From Filobasidium wieringae (Eukaryota > Basidiomycota > Tremellomycetes > Filobasidiales > Filobasidiaceae), in NCBI GenBank assembly GCA_001600055.1, contig BCIV01000008.1:558001-622000 (forward strand): a stretch of 64,000 bases of DNA, written 5' to 3'. The notes under the pieces were generated by a model that saw only the letters and a list, made by a program, of their open reading frames with translations, was not told the origin of the DNA and ran no database searches. Made by a program: the position numbers and the translations under genes. Below, piece after piece: positions 23,854-34,103 of this stretch (its first letter is position 1; each line of letters starts with the position of its first letter).

Positions 23854-25079
23854 ATGATGCTCTTCTCAACCTCTATATTTCTCTTTCTATCGTCACTCCT
23901 GTCGCTCGTGCGAGCTACAGCACTGACGACCTACTTGCAGGGAAATGAGAAGAGTTGTTTCTATGCCGATGTTGATGGTTAGTCCCGAGCTTTGGGTCTG
24001 GGCTTTTATCAGAATGTGTAGGATACTGTTACTGATCTCTTCTTCTATCGTGTTCGTAATCTGTGTTGCACAGGCGCTGGCGAAAAAATCGGTAAGCCCT
24101 ACATTTCAACACGTCATACCGTCATCTTACCCTTCATACCCACTCCGTCTTATAGGCTTCTACTTCTCAGTACAATCCGGTGGTTCGTTCGATATAGATT
24201 ACATAGTCTCGGATCCTAAAGAAAGAATCCTTTTGGAAGGAACGGGAGAAAGACAGGGTGATTACATTTTTACCGCGAATTCGGTAAGTTTGCTGGTCTG
24301 AGCGCGATTTCGCAAGGGCATCGAGGAGAGAAAAGGGCTGATTAGTTTTTGGCTTGGTCGCTGGATTTCGGATGGTAGATCGGAGAATACTCGTTCTGTT
24401 TCGAAAATGAATCGAGCTTGACAGCCAAGCTAATCGATTTTGAGTAAGTCCCGCACAGTCCGTACTTTTCGCTTGGTAATTCATCTATTTCCCTCTTCTT
24501 GCCTGTCATCCCTATCGCTGCTATGATTTCCCACCTTCTACCATTCCTCTACATTCTTCCTATCTTTCCCTTCCGTCTACAGCATAATGGTAGAATCAGA
24601 ACCCCGTCGTGCGCTCCCAGCACAGCCAGGTTCAATAACGGAACATACCTCTTCCTTGGAAGAGAGCATATTCAAATTGAATGGGATGCTTGCGGGCTTG
24701 GTCAGGACTCAAAAGTAGTGAGTTATCCTGAGGAGAGAAAGAGAGAGGAAAGAAGGGCACTCACTGATCGGATCCTCACGCTTTTCTGGAACCTTACTGG
24801 GACCCTACCTTCCAATTCAATTCCATCGCAATCTTACCTACCCTTTCGCGCTCGCCTGATCCTACCCGCTCTACTCGTTCCCCTTATCCCTATCCCATCG
24901 ATACTCCTCCGATCTACCACACCAGCTTCCACACTCGACACCACAGAAACCACAGCACCGTCCTTTCGACCGAATCACGGATCTTCTGGTACTCTATTCT
25001 CGAGAGTGTCGCTATTGCAGGGATGGCGTTGTTACAAGTCTGGGTGCTGAAGAGCTATTTCGGAAGGACTGGGAGGTGA
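23854..25079 (+). CDS. p24 (emp24/GP25L) family cargo receptor, Erp/TMED type
   Basis: Type-I membrane protein of COPII/COPI vesicles that selects cargo such as GPI-anchored proteins. Exons 23854-23977, 24074-24091, 24156-24283, 24379-24443, 24583-24714 and 24926-25079 join in frame into 206 aa, the usual p24 length. A signal peptide (MMLFSTSIFLFLSSLLSLV) precedes the GOLD domain with its two conserved Cys (EKSCFYADVD and GEYSFCFENE). A coiled-coil stretch (SLEESIFKLNGMLAGLVRTQ) and the membrane anchor come last: HNHSTVLSTESRIFWYSILE then SVAIAGMALLQVWVLKSYF. The short tail GRTGR has no KKxx signal. Exon 2 is only 18 nt. Which p24 subfamily it belongs to is uncertain; the look is closest to the gamma/Erp group. 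Confidence 0.9.
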
Positions 25080-25729
25080 GTGGTTCGGCTTCCTATTTGG
25101 AATCAAGGACTGGGTTGGGAGTTCGGTTCCGTTTGGCTTGATCGGTCTGTGTGACCAGGAGCAGAATCAAGTGAGAAAGTGGCACGATTTGGTCTCTCAC
25201 GTTGGCGATGATGGACGAAGAGGCGCGAAGGAAGGGCAATAAGACGCCGGGAATGGGACGTGGCGAAGCCTCGAAAGTATCACACAGCAAACCGAAAGAT
25301 GTGATGAAGACTCGAAGTCGCGATGCTAGCTCTCAATGGCCGATGGGCTTATTCGGGTCCAGGTGCAACAGGCTTCGACGTGGCGCGGCGATGACTTTAA
25401 GTGTCCGTGAACAGATCCGTCGAATGTACCGGTTTCACTCTACCTGCCTTTCCATGTAGGCTCGCGACGAGAACCACGAATTGGTACTGTCACATCCGAC
25501 TCGGAATGACTCAAGTCGTACACTCTTCCTAGCTGACTGATTCCGATAAGCAAAGCTCGTTCGAAGTCGATAAACTTATTCATTACGTTTGTGGTATTAC
25601 AGACGAGCCAAGGTTTGAGACACGCAGACTTCCAACGGAGCTTTTCTTTCCGACTCGTCGTACAAGAGAGACGGAGATGTAATGTAGTAATAGTACATGA
25701 CACAATCAATCGGGTTGTTCAGTTGCTCC
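25080..25729. other. Convergent intergenic region
   Basis: 650 bp between the stop of the p24 gene and the stop of the orphan gene on the other strand. Open frames here (for example 25202-25459) show no conserved features. I see nothing I can name. Confidence 0.5.
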
Positions 25730-27060
25730 TCAATAAGCTATGTTTTCCAAGGTCAACTTCGACATCTTCTCTAGGATCTGATAGCAGCGCTGCTCGCCAA
25801 ACTTGGCCTCGTAACACCAGTTCATTCCTGGTTAGTTGGTTGAGGGTGGAGTCAGAATCATAAAGTTGATGGGTCGCGAAAGAGAGACTGACCTGAGACA
25901 AGTACCCGATAAGCGACGTCATCGAATCGGCGAAGCGCTCCGATAAGGTCTTCAAGAAGCGGTTTCTCGAGTTTACCTTCAAAGTGAACGTGTACCACCT
26001 TGAAAGGAGCCTTCCTGCAGATTGCATTGAGTATAGAAACTCGGCTGTACCCATCTCCTTTGATCACCACTACAAGCTTATGACCCCTCAGATGGTTTTC
26101 ATAGAAAGGGAAGCTCAAGTTGTTCCCATCAACTGCAATCTTGAGGATTGTATTTTGAGTGAGGACAAGCCCAATGTTCTTGAGGCTCCCGTGATAGCCG
26201 ACGTCTCCAGCCTTAGTACGATCTCCAATTTTCTGACAACAGATATCGAAGACTACTGTTTCGAGGTTCAGGTGGTATCGGGGGGCGGTATGTGCATATA
26301 ATACGAGCTTGAGTGTAATTAGACTTGTATATTGCCAAAGCTTCGGAAGAGGATAGTGTTCCATTTCCTGATCGATGACAATTTCGAGGTGCTAGATATG
26401 CTGAGGACGCTCCGGCCAAAGAGTAAGGGAGTCCAGCACAGTGGAGCACAGTGTCGGATATGTAGCAAGCGCATCTCACCAACTGGGGTGTACCAATTCT
26501 AGTGAAGTTGTCTCGCTCGTTTGGCCCTCCGTCCTGATCAAATGATACCTGATTAGGGGTATAACTTCCGATAGTCCCGTAGTAACCCGACTGTCGTGAT
26601 ATTTGAGAAGGTCGGTCGCCTCCTGCTCCGCAGCAATAATTTCGATCGGATGTCCCCACACATCCAAAGTAGGCATTCTAACGTATCCTGCTTGTTTACA
26701 TGGAGACGATCCGAACTACCATCAAAAACAAACAAATTAGGACAAGTGGAGTATCACCGCGAGCTTCGGAGCACTTGCCTTCTCCTTATTCGTCTGATCA
26801 ACATTGCTTGCGTCGGCTTCCGCAAAGATTGCGTCCCATCCATCTTCATCGCTGACACAGCTTCCATAACCATCTTCCTGATTGTCGGAGTGGTCGACTG
26901 TGACTGTGAATGACGGGACGAGCGGAGAAACGGGATAAGGGACGATTTCGATCAATGAGCCAGAGCTGTGCGAGGAGTAGTCTGTGGATGATGGAGAAGT
27001 TGTGTGAGGTCCGGGTGACGGGGTGATCACCATCGACAATGAGCACGCACTTTTCGACAT
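25730..27060 (-). CDS. Unrecognised multi-exon protein (orphan)
   Basis: A minus-strand gene of several exons, not recognised. The first exon, from the ATG at 27058-27060, encodes a Ser/Pro-rich start (MSKSACSLSMVITPSPGPHT) and an acidic end (GWDAIFAEADASNVDQTNKE). The middle contains EHYPLPKLWQYTSLITLKLV and TVVFDICCQKIGDRTKAGDV, then GSLKNIGLVLTQNTILKIAV and RGHKLVVVIKGDGYSRVSIL. The last two exons join in frame across GTCAGT...CCAG into ALRRFDDVAYRVLVSG then MNWCYEAKFGEQRCYQILEK, ending MSKLTLENIAY at 25730. The first intron donor looks like AG|GCAAGT, a GC donor. The exons between 26360 and 26760 are not resolved, so a broken gene remains possible. No signal peptide or membrane segment. 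The 3' part has a clear protein-like composition. Confidence 0.5.
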
Positions 27061-27407
27061 GACTGAGCTAGCAGGCCTAATTGGCAGATACTGCTCTTCA
27101 ATGTTCTGTCAAGTTTCCGAACGATTAGTAGGTTAAGTATTGCTCTGGACGTCTGGCCTACAATTTGATGGGAGAATGACAAGATCTCTCACGGGACTAA
27201 ACGCGAAAGCTTCCGTTGATGGAAAGTATTCCGAAGTCTGCACAAGGTTGAGCTCTGGACCTTAGAAGGATTTGCTGACGGACAGGAAGACCTAGCTGTC
27301 AGATGAACTTGTGTTTGGTTTGCAATGCTTTTATGCTCTTTAAATGGGTATCGGGAAGTTACTGGTTGATGTTATAGGGGTAGCGCCATCACGCGCACGG
27401 TCCTGAC

Positions 27408-27433
27408 GTCGCGGTCGTCGCGACGACCGCGAC
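27408..27433. repeat. Perfect 26-bp palindrome
   Basis: Thirteen bases are mirrored exactly about the 27420/27421 midpoint; pairing stops at 27407/27434. Every pair was checked by eye. The arms are built on GTCGCGG / CCGCGAC and CGTCGCGACG. It lies 350 bp upstream of the orphan gene start on that gene's strand. Confidence 0.85.
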
Positions 27434-27817
27434 CGAGCTAATCGTCTTTCGTCGCCGCATCTCTCAAACGAGAGAAGTGTGGACAGACCGACAGAACTTC
27501 ATGCTTTAACGTGGAAACCTAATGAAAGTTAGGATGAGAATGATGGCAGGTACTGACAAACTCGGTAACGATGTCGCCCAGGTTGATGCTCCAAGAAGAA
27601 AATCGAACGGCGTTCCTCGCGATCACGCGCGCGAAGTTTCCTCAACCGTCGTTGTAAATCTTGATTGCCGGTATTTTGCTCACTCGATCGTTCTAGCTCC
27701 ATTATCAGATCGAGTGAGTTTTAAGCTAAGAACTGTCCCGTGAGAACAAGACAGAGACCACTAGTTGACAAATTGAAGCGCAATCGCCACGAAGCGCCCC
27801 CAGAAGTTTTCCACGCA

Positions 27818-27824
27818 TATATAA
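27818..27824 (+). promoter_or_regulatory. TATA box without an assigned gene
   Basis: TATATAA within CATATATAAGG on the plus strand, in the gene-free region. No start codon with a convincing protein follows, so what it serves, if anything, is unknown. Confidence 0.35.
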
Positions 27825-28960
27825 GGCCGATGATTTTGACGTGTTCAAAGGACGATCGAGATCTGCTAATTCCCGACTTTACTACAGCCTTTCCCTTCAG
27901 ACTATCAACCAACCCTATAATCCCCGAACGTTCAAGGAGTCGTCAAGTGCGGTCGTGCGGAATGTGCTTTGTCCAATATTGGCTCTCAGGAAGGCGACTG
28001 CATATTGCCCTTCATACGTGTATCCTCCTCTATCGTAACCAATCAAGCTAGTTTCTTGTGCGGCCCGGTGACTCTCGCTGGAGAAGTTCACTGGTTCGGC
28101 TCCTCTGTGTAGAGAGAGTCGTTCATTGGCTCCACGAGATGCTCCGCAGAGTGACAGGTATCAGTCCCCAACCTGAAAACATCTGGTCTGCGGTTCTAAT
28201 CGAACGACAAGTACGACAACCACGACAACCACGACAGATAGGATAATCCACGGGAACCACGACACTGGCCAACATTGAGTATCTCTATCACATGTCCGGT
28301 CAAGCAAGCTGATCACTCAGTCAACAGTATCCATCAAGCCTCGATTAACGTAAGGTGCACCCCATCTTCTCGATGTCAGATAGCCAGCTGACATACGTCC
28401 TTTGCAGAGCCCAGCCAGTCAGGCAAGGAGACGTCAATCGACCGGAAGGGAGCCAGTGATCATGATAGGATGTGATTGTTTTCACCCAGTGCTGTATCCG
28501 CTTTCCACCATCCGATCCTAGGGGTGGAAAGCGGGGGGAGGTGGCCCTCCCCGTGAGTATTTCCTCCAGTCCGTATCTGAGTCTAGTTACTGACCACCTC
28601 ACATCGCATCGATTCACTCGAATTTGTCCTTGAACTCATCTCGGGTTTTCCTGCGCTTCGTATTCCTGCTGTCTGCTGTGTTGTATTACTGGTGTTGTCG
28701 TGTCGCTATACTATATGTTTGAATGTTCCGCTTGGGAATGTACGCACACGTACTCCTGTTCAGACCATCACGTTTACTTGAATCGCTTGGAACACTTGTT
28801 AGCCTCGTTCAGGCGAGTCGCGAGTCCTTGGATCCTATCCCCTTTTGACGTGACAATGAACGCAATGAATGAAGCGTCATAGATTATAACAGCACATGCA
28901 TCCTGGTACAGCGTCCTCCATACGGCAAAAGGGTATAAAGTATAAAGTAGATCAAATCGT

Positions 28961-30103
28961 TTAGACCAATCCTATCCACCATAACAAGATTAGAGTACAA
29001 ATCCCAACAACCGTACCGAGAATAACGGTATCTCTTCTCCGTCGAGAATTGATCATTCCGAGTAGAGAGTTGATACCCGGTAGTGTACCTGAAGCGGTTG
29101 TTCAAAAAGCGATTGCGGATCGAGTACAATGGGGGAGTCAATGGAGACAAATGGGGGATTGAGTGACTGTACTTAGAGGCGGCAGCGTGAGCCTGAACTC
29201 ACTGATAATGCCTCCAACTCTACCCTGAATCCCGCTTAAAGCCGTCCGTTGCTGTGCGAAATCATCCCGAGTAGCATACGCTTGTCTACAAAGAGAATAA
29301 GCTGTCTATCGGGGACTTGACATCGCCCGGTCTAACTAACGCACTCGAGAATCTCATCCGCCATATTATTGCTTCGGTCGATGGTGCTTCTCTCGTTCAA
29401 TAGGCCATCCGTTCTAGAACGATCTCCTTGAGATGGAAGTGAGGATTTGTATGCACTAAGGGATTGCGTTAGCATAAAGTATAAATCAAACACCCAGTCC
29501 AGATAGTCTGGCTTACCTGATATCCTTTCTGATCGAACCGAGCAGATTAGTACGTGCCATCGCCGCTTCCACGTTTTGCTATCGAACACCAAGAGCAAGG
29601 GTTATCGCAATTGGAGGGTAGCATACACGTGATTAGAAAGGAATATAATGTCATAATACCAGTCAATCGTTGTACGACATCATCAAATACATCCGAAGAG
29701 CTTACCCGTGTTCTTATGAAGTCTCTACGGTAATCATCCAGAACGTCCCTATGTCTGGAAGCGGCATGCATCATAGAAGTCGAAGGTGGGACATCTGGGG
29801 AATTGAGCAAAGCTGTGAGGTTGTCAATTGCTCCGCTTAGCTGTAAACAAGATATAGTTGGGAGGTACTCTCAATGATCGCTTGGATGGTCAGGCTCACT
29901 TTCTCCAGCAATTCTTCAATCTCTTCCTCGATCAGCTTGTATCCTCCAATACCTTCCTCTTGTTCACTCAACCTATCGGTAGAAGGCCGAGGCGAACCCG
30001 AGCTGATTTGCGCAGCTACTTTCGAGTAGGAAGTGAGCTTGCTCTCGAGACGGGATTCCAGAGCACGTGCATGTTTTCGAGTGTTGTCCCAGGTCGTAGT
30101 CAT
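28961..30103 (-). CDS. GOS1: Golgi SNARE Gos1 (GS28)
   Basis: Qb-SNARE acting in retrograde transport within the Golgi. The N-terminus MTTTWDNTRKHARALESRLE opens the helical Habc-type region, with KLTSYSKVAAQISSG, an insert of about 20 residues, and EEEIEELLEKVSLTIQAIIE. Then come HRDVLDDYRRDFIRT and QNVEAAMARTNLLGSIRKDI, typical for GS28. The SNARE helix contains RSNNMADEILEQAYATRDDF and GRVGGII, and the C-terminal anchor is RRRRDTVILGTVVGICTLI then LLWWIGLV with the stop at 28961. Several introns. The start codon at 30101-30103 gives the conserved MTxTWxxxRKxAR beginning. It is divergent from MRP10 across 275 bp. Confidence 0.9.
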
Positions 30104-30378
30104 TGTCAGAGTATTCGTTCGAGCTAGTCGGGTGGTTCAAATGTTTGTGGTAGCCTTACTCTGGTATGAGCCATCATGCATGATTCTCCGCATCGTATCG
30201 GTATCTAAGCAGCTCGCTAGATGCCCTAATCTAGTCACGTGATCATCAAGAAACACGGACGAGATCTAGATTCGAGTCGAGGAGTTCTAGATACTAGATA
30301 CTTTGATGATCGATGATCGACATTTAGGTGCATCTCCATCTGAGTCACTCACTAAAAAGTCCGTTACTCTCTGTGAAA

Positions 30379-30874
30379 ATGGTACGATTCAGGGTCCGAC
30401 CGCGAAGAGGTACGCAAGCCAAGTTCTGGAGAAGGCATGCTCGATAAACTAATCTTGCCTGTTCGACGTTCATCTTTACAGAACAAATCGTTGTTCCATG
30501 CACGCCAGAGCTCACCACTCTATTGGCGTGTTTCGCAACCTCCGGAGATCTACAACACAAGGCTGAATGCGCATCTGCTGCCAAGAGTTTGCATAAGTGC
30601 ATGGAGACGAGACCAAAGGTCGGGAAGGGCAAAAAGAGCGAGGTGAGTTTGCGATTGTTCCCGTTGCCGGGTTCTGCCAGAACACGATCTTTAGAGGGAC
30701 AAGTACATCCTTGAATCAAGGTGCTGCTGCTTGAACGCAATGTTACAAGTCTGGCCAGCTTGCGGTGGCCTCCATCCTGGCCTTCTGAATCCGAAGTAAC
30801 TTCGTTGTACTGATCCTCCCCCGTCCTTCTCTTTTTACCCACAGATCAACGCTCTACTAGGAAAGATCAAGTAA
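30379..30874 (+). CDS. MRP10: Mitochondrial ribosomal small-subunit CHCH protein mS37/Mrp10
   Basis: Exons 30379-30409, 30482-30642 and 30845-30874 join in frame into 73 aa. The basic start MVRFRVRPRRG leads to EQIVVPCTPELTTLLACFAT and then SGDLQHKAECASAAKSLHKC. The paired cysteines belong to a coiled-coil-helix-coiled-coil-helix fold; the second pair has C-x9-C spacing and the first, read here, is C-x12-C. The last exon encodes only INALLGKIK. Mrp10 is imported by the Mia40 disulfide relay and assembles into the mitoribosome small subunit. The 73-aa length suits the family. Confidence 0.82.
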
Positions 30875-31282
30875 ATCTGCTACTCGGCTCTTCCTATTCC
30901 CTGATCATCTGGATCTCCTAAAGAATGAGGATTAACTTGTATTTCGAGGTCTAGTTCGAACTGTATAACATCGCATCAGCATATCCCGATTCCTGAACGC
31001 TCCGTTTGACCGGTGTGTCATTATCGACTTCCCTCGAGATAGGCACTGTGGCCATGGGATTTCTTAGGCTATAGTCTATACTGAGATTTCGCACAAGGTT
31101 GACAGGGAGTGGATGTCGAGTTGGAAAAGGCTTATAATGCTTCACCCGGTAAGTACGATTGAATGACATGGGATACAAGTGATACAGTATTGGGGATACA
31201 TGGAAAGGGCATAGAACTGATCGTGGAGAGGCACGTAACTTTCGAGTGGAGTGGAGTGGATGGGAGTGGAGTGGGAAAACAA
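30875..31282. other. Convergent intergenic region
   Basis: About 400 bp between the stops of MRP10 and the Ser/Thr-rich membrane protein. Near 31247-31273 there is a short GGAGT-type repeat (GGAGTGGAGTGG). No gene seen. Confidence 0.5.
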
Positions 31283-33502
31283 TCAGTAGTTGCTCCACCC
31301 TAGAGGCATAGGTGGGGCGTTCATCGAGTTGAACCCGATATCACCCCGTATGGCTGGTGGAGTGGATGCCACCGCCGCCATAGGACGGTTCAGGGGGCTA
31401 AGTTGAACTTCCTTGGACTGACGGGAGGAAGTATGATCTTTGCGAGCACTGCTAGCCCTTGCAATAGAGGCTGATGTCTTCGGTTCGTCAGGACTGGTCC
31501 GATCTTGAGGTTTCCAACTTTTACTCAGCGTCGATTTCCTGAGCGGTACCGTTCTAGAAGTCTGGCTGGAGCTCCAAGGTGAGCCTCCGAAGGAAGAAGA
31601 GACTGCAGAATTCGTCCCCTCCCCAATCGTAGAAGCATTGCCCCAAGTGGAGTAGATCGAATCAATCGCAGTGTTTGAAGTCATATGACGCTGCCTAGCC
31701 TCTTTTCCGATCGTTTCGGCATCGCTACTGTCGTAGTACGAATCAATGGAATCCCTGACAGACCTCGAATCCGCTGCAGCGGGTTTGCCAGCGACGGGAC
31801 TGTTGTCCGACAAGACCTCGTTACCGGGAGAATCATAAGCCGCGTTGTACGCGTAAGGATTGGTAGATTGTCTACCCTGCTGTATATCGGTTGGACCTGA
31901 TACTGGTTGAAGGTAAGCCTGAACGGGAGGTTCGGAGTACTCAGCCTGTTGAGCTGGGAGATGGTGAGGAAGCGGGATGAACGGCATTTGTTGAGGTTGA
32001 TAGTTCGCTACCACAGGAGTGGCGTTGTTTAAAAGCGGAGGAGGACCTAACCAACTACTCTGACCGACTCTTCCTACCGGAGAAGCCCCTGCCCCAAAGA
32101 CTTGGCTCTCGATCGGTAAACGATCACGCGTACTCTTAGACGGAACGTAAAAGGAGCTAGCGTTATCGTCCCCGTCTTGGTGATTGGGCTTTTCTCGTTG
32201 AGAGAGGATGGAAGGATAAGGAGGAGCATCATCTTCCCTTCGATCATACTTGTCGTTGAAAGACTCGTTATCGTCCGGTCGATCGGAGCTGGAGAACCAA
32301 CGGCTCCAAAACCTGTCCGATCCTCCTTCTGATTTCCTCTTCTGCGAACGAAAGAGACATCAAACTCCCTTCCAGATGATACGAATAACACATACTCACT
32401 CTGCGCAAACAGAAAAACAAGCTCACTCCGAACACTACCAATAGGGCGATGACGATTCCCGCAATCGCTCCACCCCCTATACCCTTTTCAGACCCGGTCG
32501 TAGAGCTCGCGCCGGACCCGTCCTTGCTATCGAAAGCCCCGACAGACCCGGATGCAGTAGAAGTGGTGCTGGTCGTACTGGGGGTTTCGGTGTTGCTCGC
32601 TGAGGTCGGTTCCGGTTGAGATGACATGGTCGTAGGTACGCTCCTGGATTTGGACGACGCTGGACAGTCATCTCATCTCAGCACCCTTGAAACCTTTTAC
32701 GCGAGAAGATAGATGAACTTACTGGTTGGAGACGACCTAGAAGTTTGTGCAGCAAATACAGCCGCGCTGCTACTCTCGCTAGTCCATGCAGCGGATGAAG
32801 TAGGAGCGATGACGGTGCTCTCCCACTAAACGAATCGAAGATTAGCTTTGTATTGGTTGTTGTGCAACTTTTTCTAAAGGGGAGGGGAGAATGACTTACC
32901 TGAGAATCCCATGTCGCGCTGCTACTCCATTCGCTACTCCAAGCAGACGAAGACCAGGAATCAGAAGTCCATGCCGGTGCTTGAGTGGTACTTGAAGCGA
33001 TCTCAAATGTTGTTGACGTAGTGCTAGCGGAAGGTACCACAGAGGAGGCAGATGTAGAGGTACTCGTAGAGCTGGTAGGTTGTTGCGTGCTAATCGGGGC
33101 AGGCTCCGTGCTGGTTGTGACGGGCGTAGAGGTAGGTGCGGTGCTCGTAGTCGAGATTTGACTAGGCGCGACCCCGCTACTTGCGGTCACAGCCTCAGAT
33201 AAAGTGTTCAAAGCCCCGCTTGTAAGGCTCGTAGGGGGGCTAGTCCCCTGTGTACCTTGTACTCCAGCACCAGGCGCATTGACTTCAGACGTAGGAGCAA
33301 CAGCTTTTCCAACATCATCCTCGACGATTGAAGCGGTCGGTTGTACCGTCCCCTGTGCTATGATGGGAACAACAGAGACGGGTACATTCGTTACGTCCGC
33401 TAATGCATTGTGTGTGCTAGGTGCAGTACCAGTAGAAGTCTGGACGGCCAGGTTCTGAGTGAACAGGGTGCTGGTTGTCTGAGGGACAGGGAGGGTCGTC
33501 AT
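31283..33502 (-). CDS. Ser/Thr-rich single-pass membrane protein (mucin/sensor-like)
   Basis: Exons 32900-33502, 32723-32825, 32341 to 31283 and 32400-32659 join in frame (order 33502 downwards) into 674 aa. The first 320 residues are dominated by Ser, Thr, Pro and Ala, with a tryptophan-punctuated block (SDSWSSSAWSSEWSSSATWD) and long STS runs, a pattern for heavy O-mannosylation. A membrane helix follows, GGGAIAGIVIALLVVFGVSL then FFCLRR, and a polar cytoplasmic tail of about 350 residues rich in Ser, Asp and Pro, ending PPMPLGWSNY. This resembles fungal surface sensors (Wsc/Mid2/Msb2 type) in layout only. No clear N-terminal signal peptide is seen (start MTTLPVPQTTSTLF), so insertion may rely on the internal helix. 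No WSC or other named domain. Confidence 0.8.
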
Positions 33503-34103
33503 GTCAAAGATAGTAGTGTATACAGATGTGGGTATGAGTTGAAATGATCGTGTGAGCGATGGTCGCTGTGAAGAGGGGGGACAGCCTAGTTCAGGCCAAT
33601 TGAATTGTGGTTTACCAGTTGTTGCAAGTGTTATGCTGTGTCAATTGACGCGGGTATGCAGACGTCAGAGAATCATGAGTAGAATTGAAGATGATAGAAT
33701 ATTATGAGATCGAGCTCGGTGAACCAATCAAGCGACCGTCGATCCTACTTGAAACGCGTATCACTTCTCTAGCAGACGAAACGCCGACCGCTCGAAAAGG
33801 AACGCCTGAGCGTTTCAGTGTTATCAATCAATTACTGATTCCGTGACACACGTGTCAAACAATCGCCCCTATAAATCTATAAACGGTGTAAGCCCCGCGT
33901 GACTGGCTTGCCGCGGGCCGGCCGGTGTTCACGGACCGTTCTGGCCGGAGCACTACTCGGGATAGGGGTAACCCTGTCCCATATAAGAAACAGCTGCTTG
34001 GCTGGCTACTCGCTTGATCATCGTACACCCGCTCACAATCAACCTGCGTATCTACCCTTGTCCTAATCGTCAATCCAACCACAACCTCGATAACCAGCTC
34101 ATC
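33503..34103. promoter_or_regulatory. Divergent promoter region with TATA-like and CGG(N10)CCG elements
   Basis: 600 bp between the membrane protein and the aldolase, read in opposite directions. On the aldolase side a TATA-like CATATAAG lies near 33979. A CGG and CCG triplet pair separated by 10 bases lies at 33923-33938, in the style of Zn2Cys6 regulator sites. Both are motif readings only. Confidence 0.4.

Larger units (their letters stand above)
27061..28960. other. 1.9-kb gene-free region
   Basis: The longest stretch in the window without a supportable gene. It contains a perfect 26-bp palindrome, a TATA box, a short run of ACGACAACC-type repeats near 28209-28236 and a GC-rich 7-bp-stem hairpin near 28532-28550. 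Open frames are short and lack family features or splice consistency. A tRNA-like B-box near 28090 was tested by eye and fails to pair. A non-coding transcript is possible but unproven. Confidence 0.5.

Noticed and set aside
27408..27433. Palindrome as a rho-independent-type terminator
   Set aside because: This is eukaryotic DNA, and no T-run follows; it is kept as a repeat of unknown role.
28085..28110. tRNA-like B-box (GGTTCGGCTCC)
   Set aside because: The flanking bases do not pair into a T-stem, and no A-box or acceptor stem is found.
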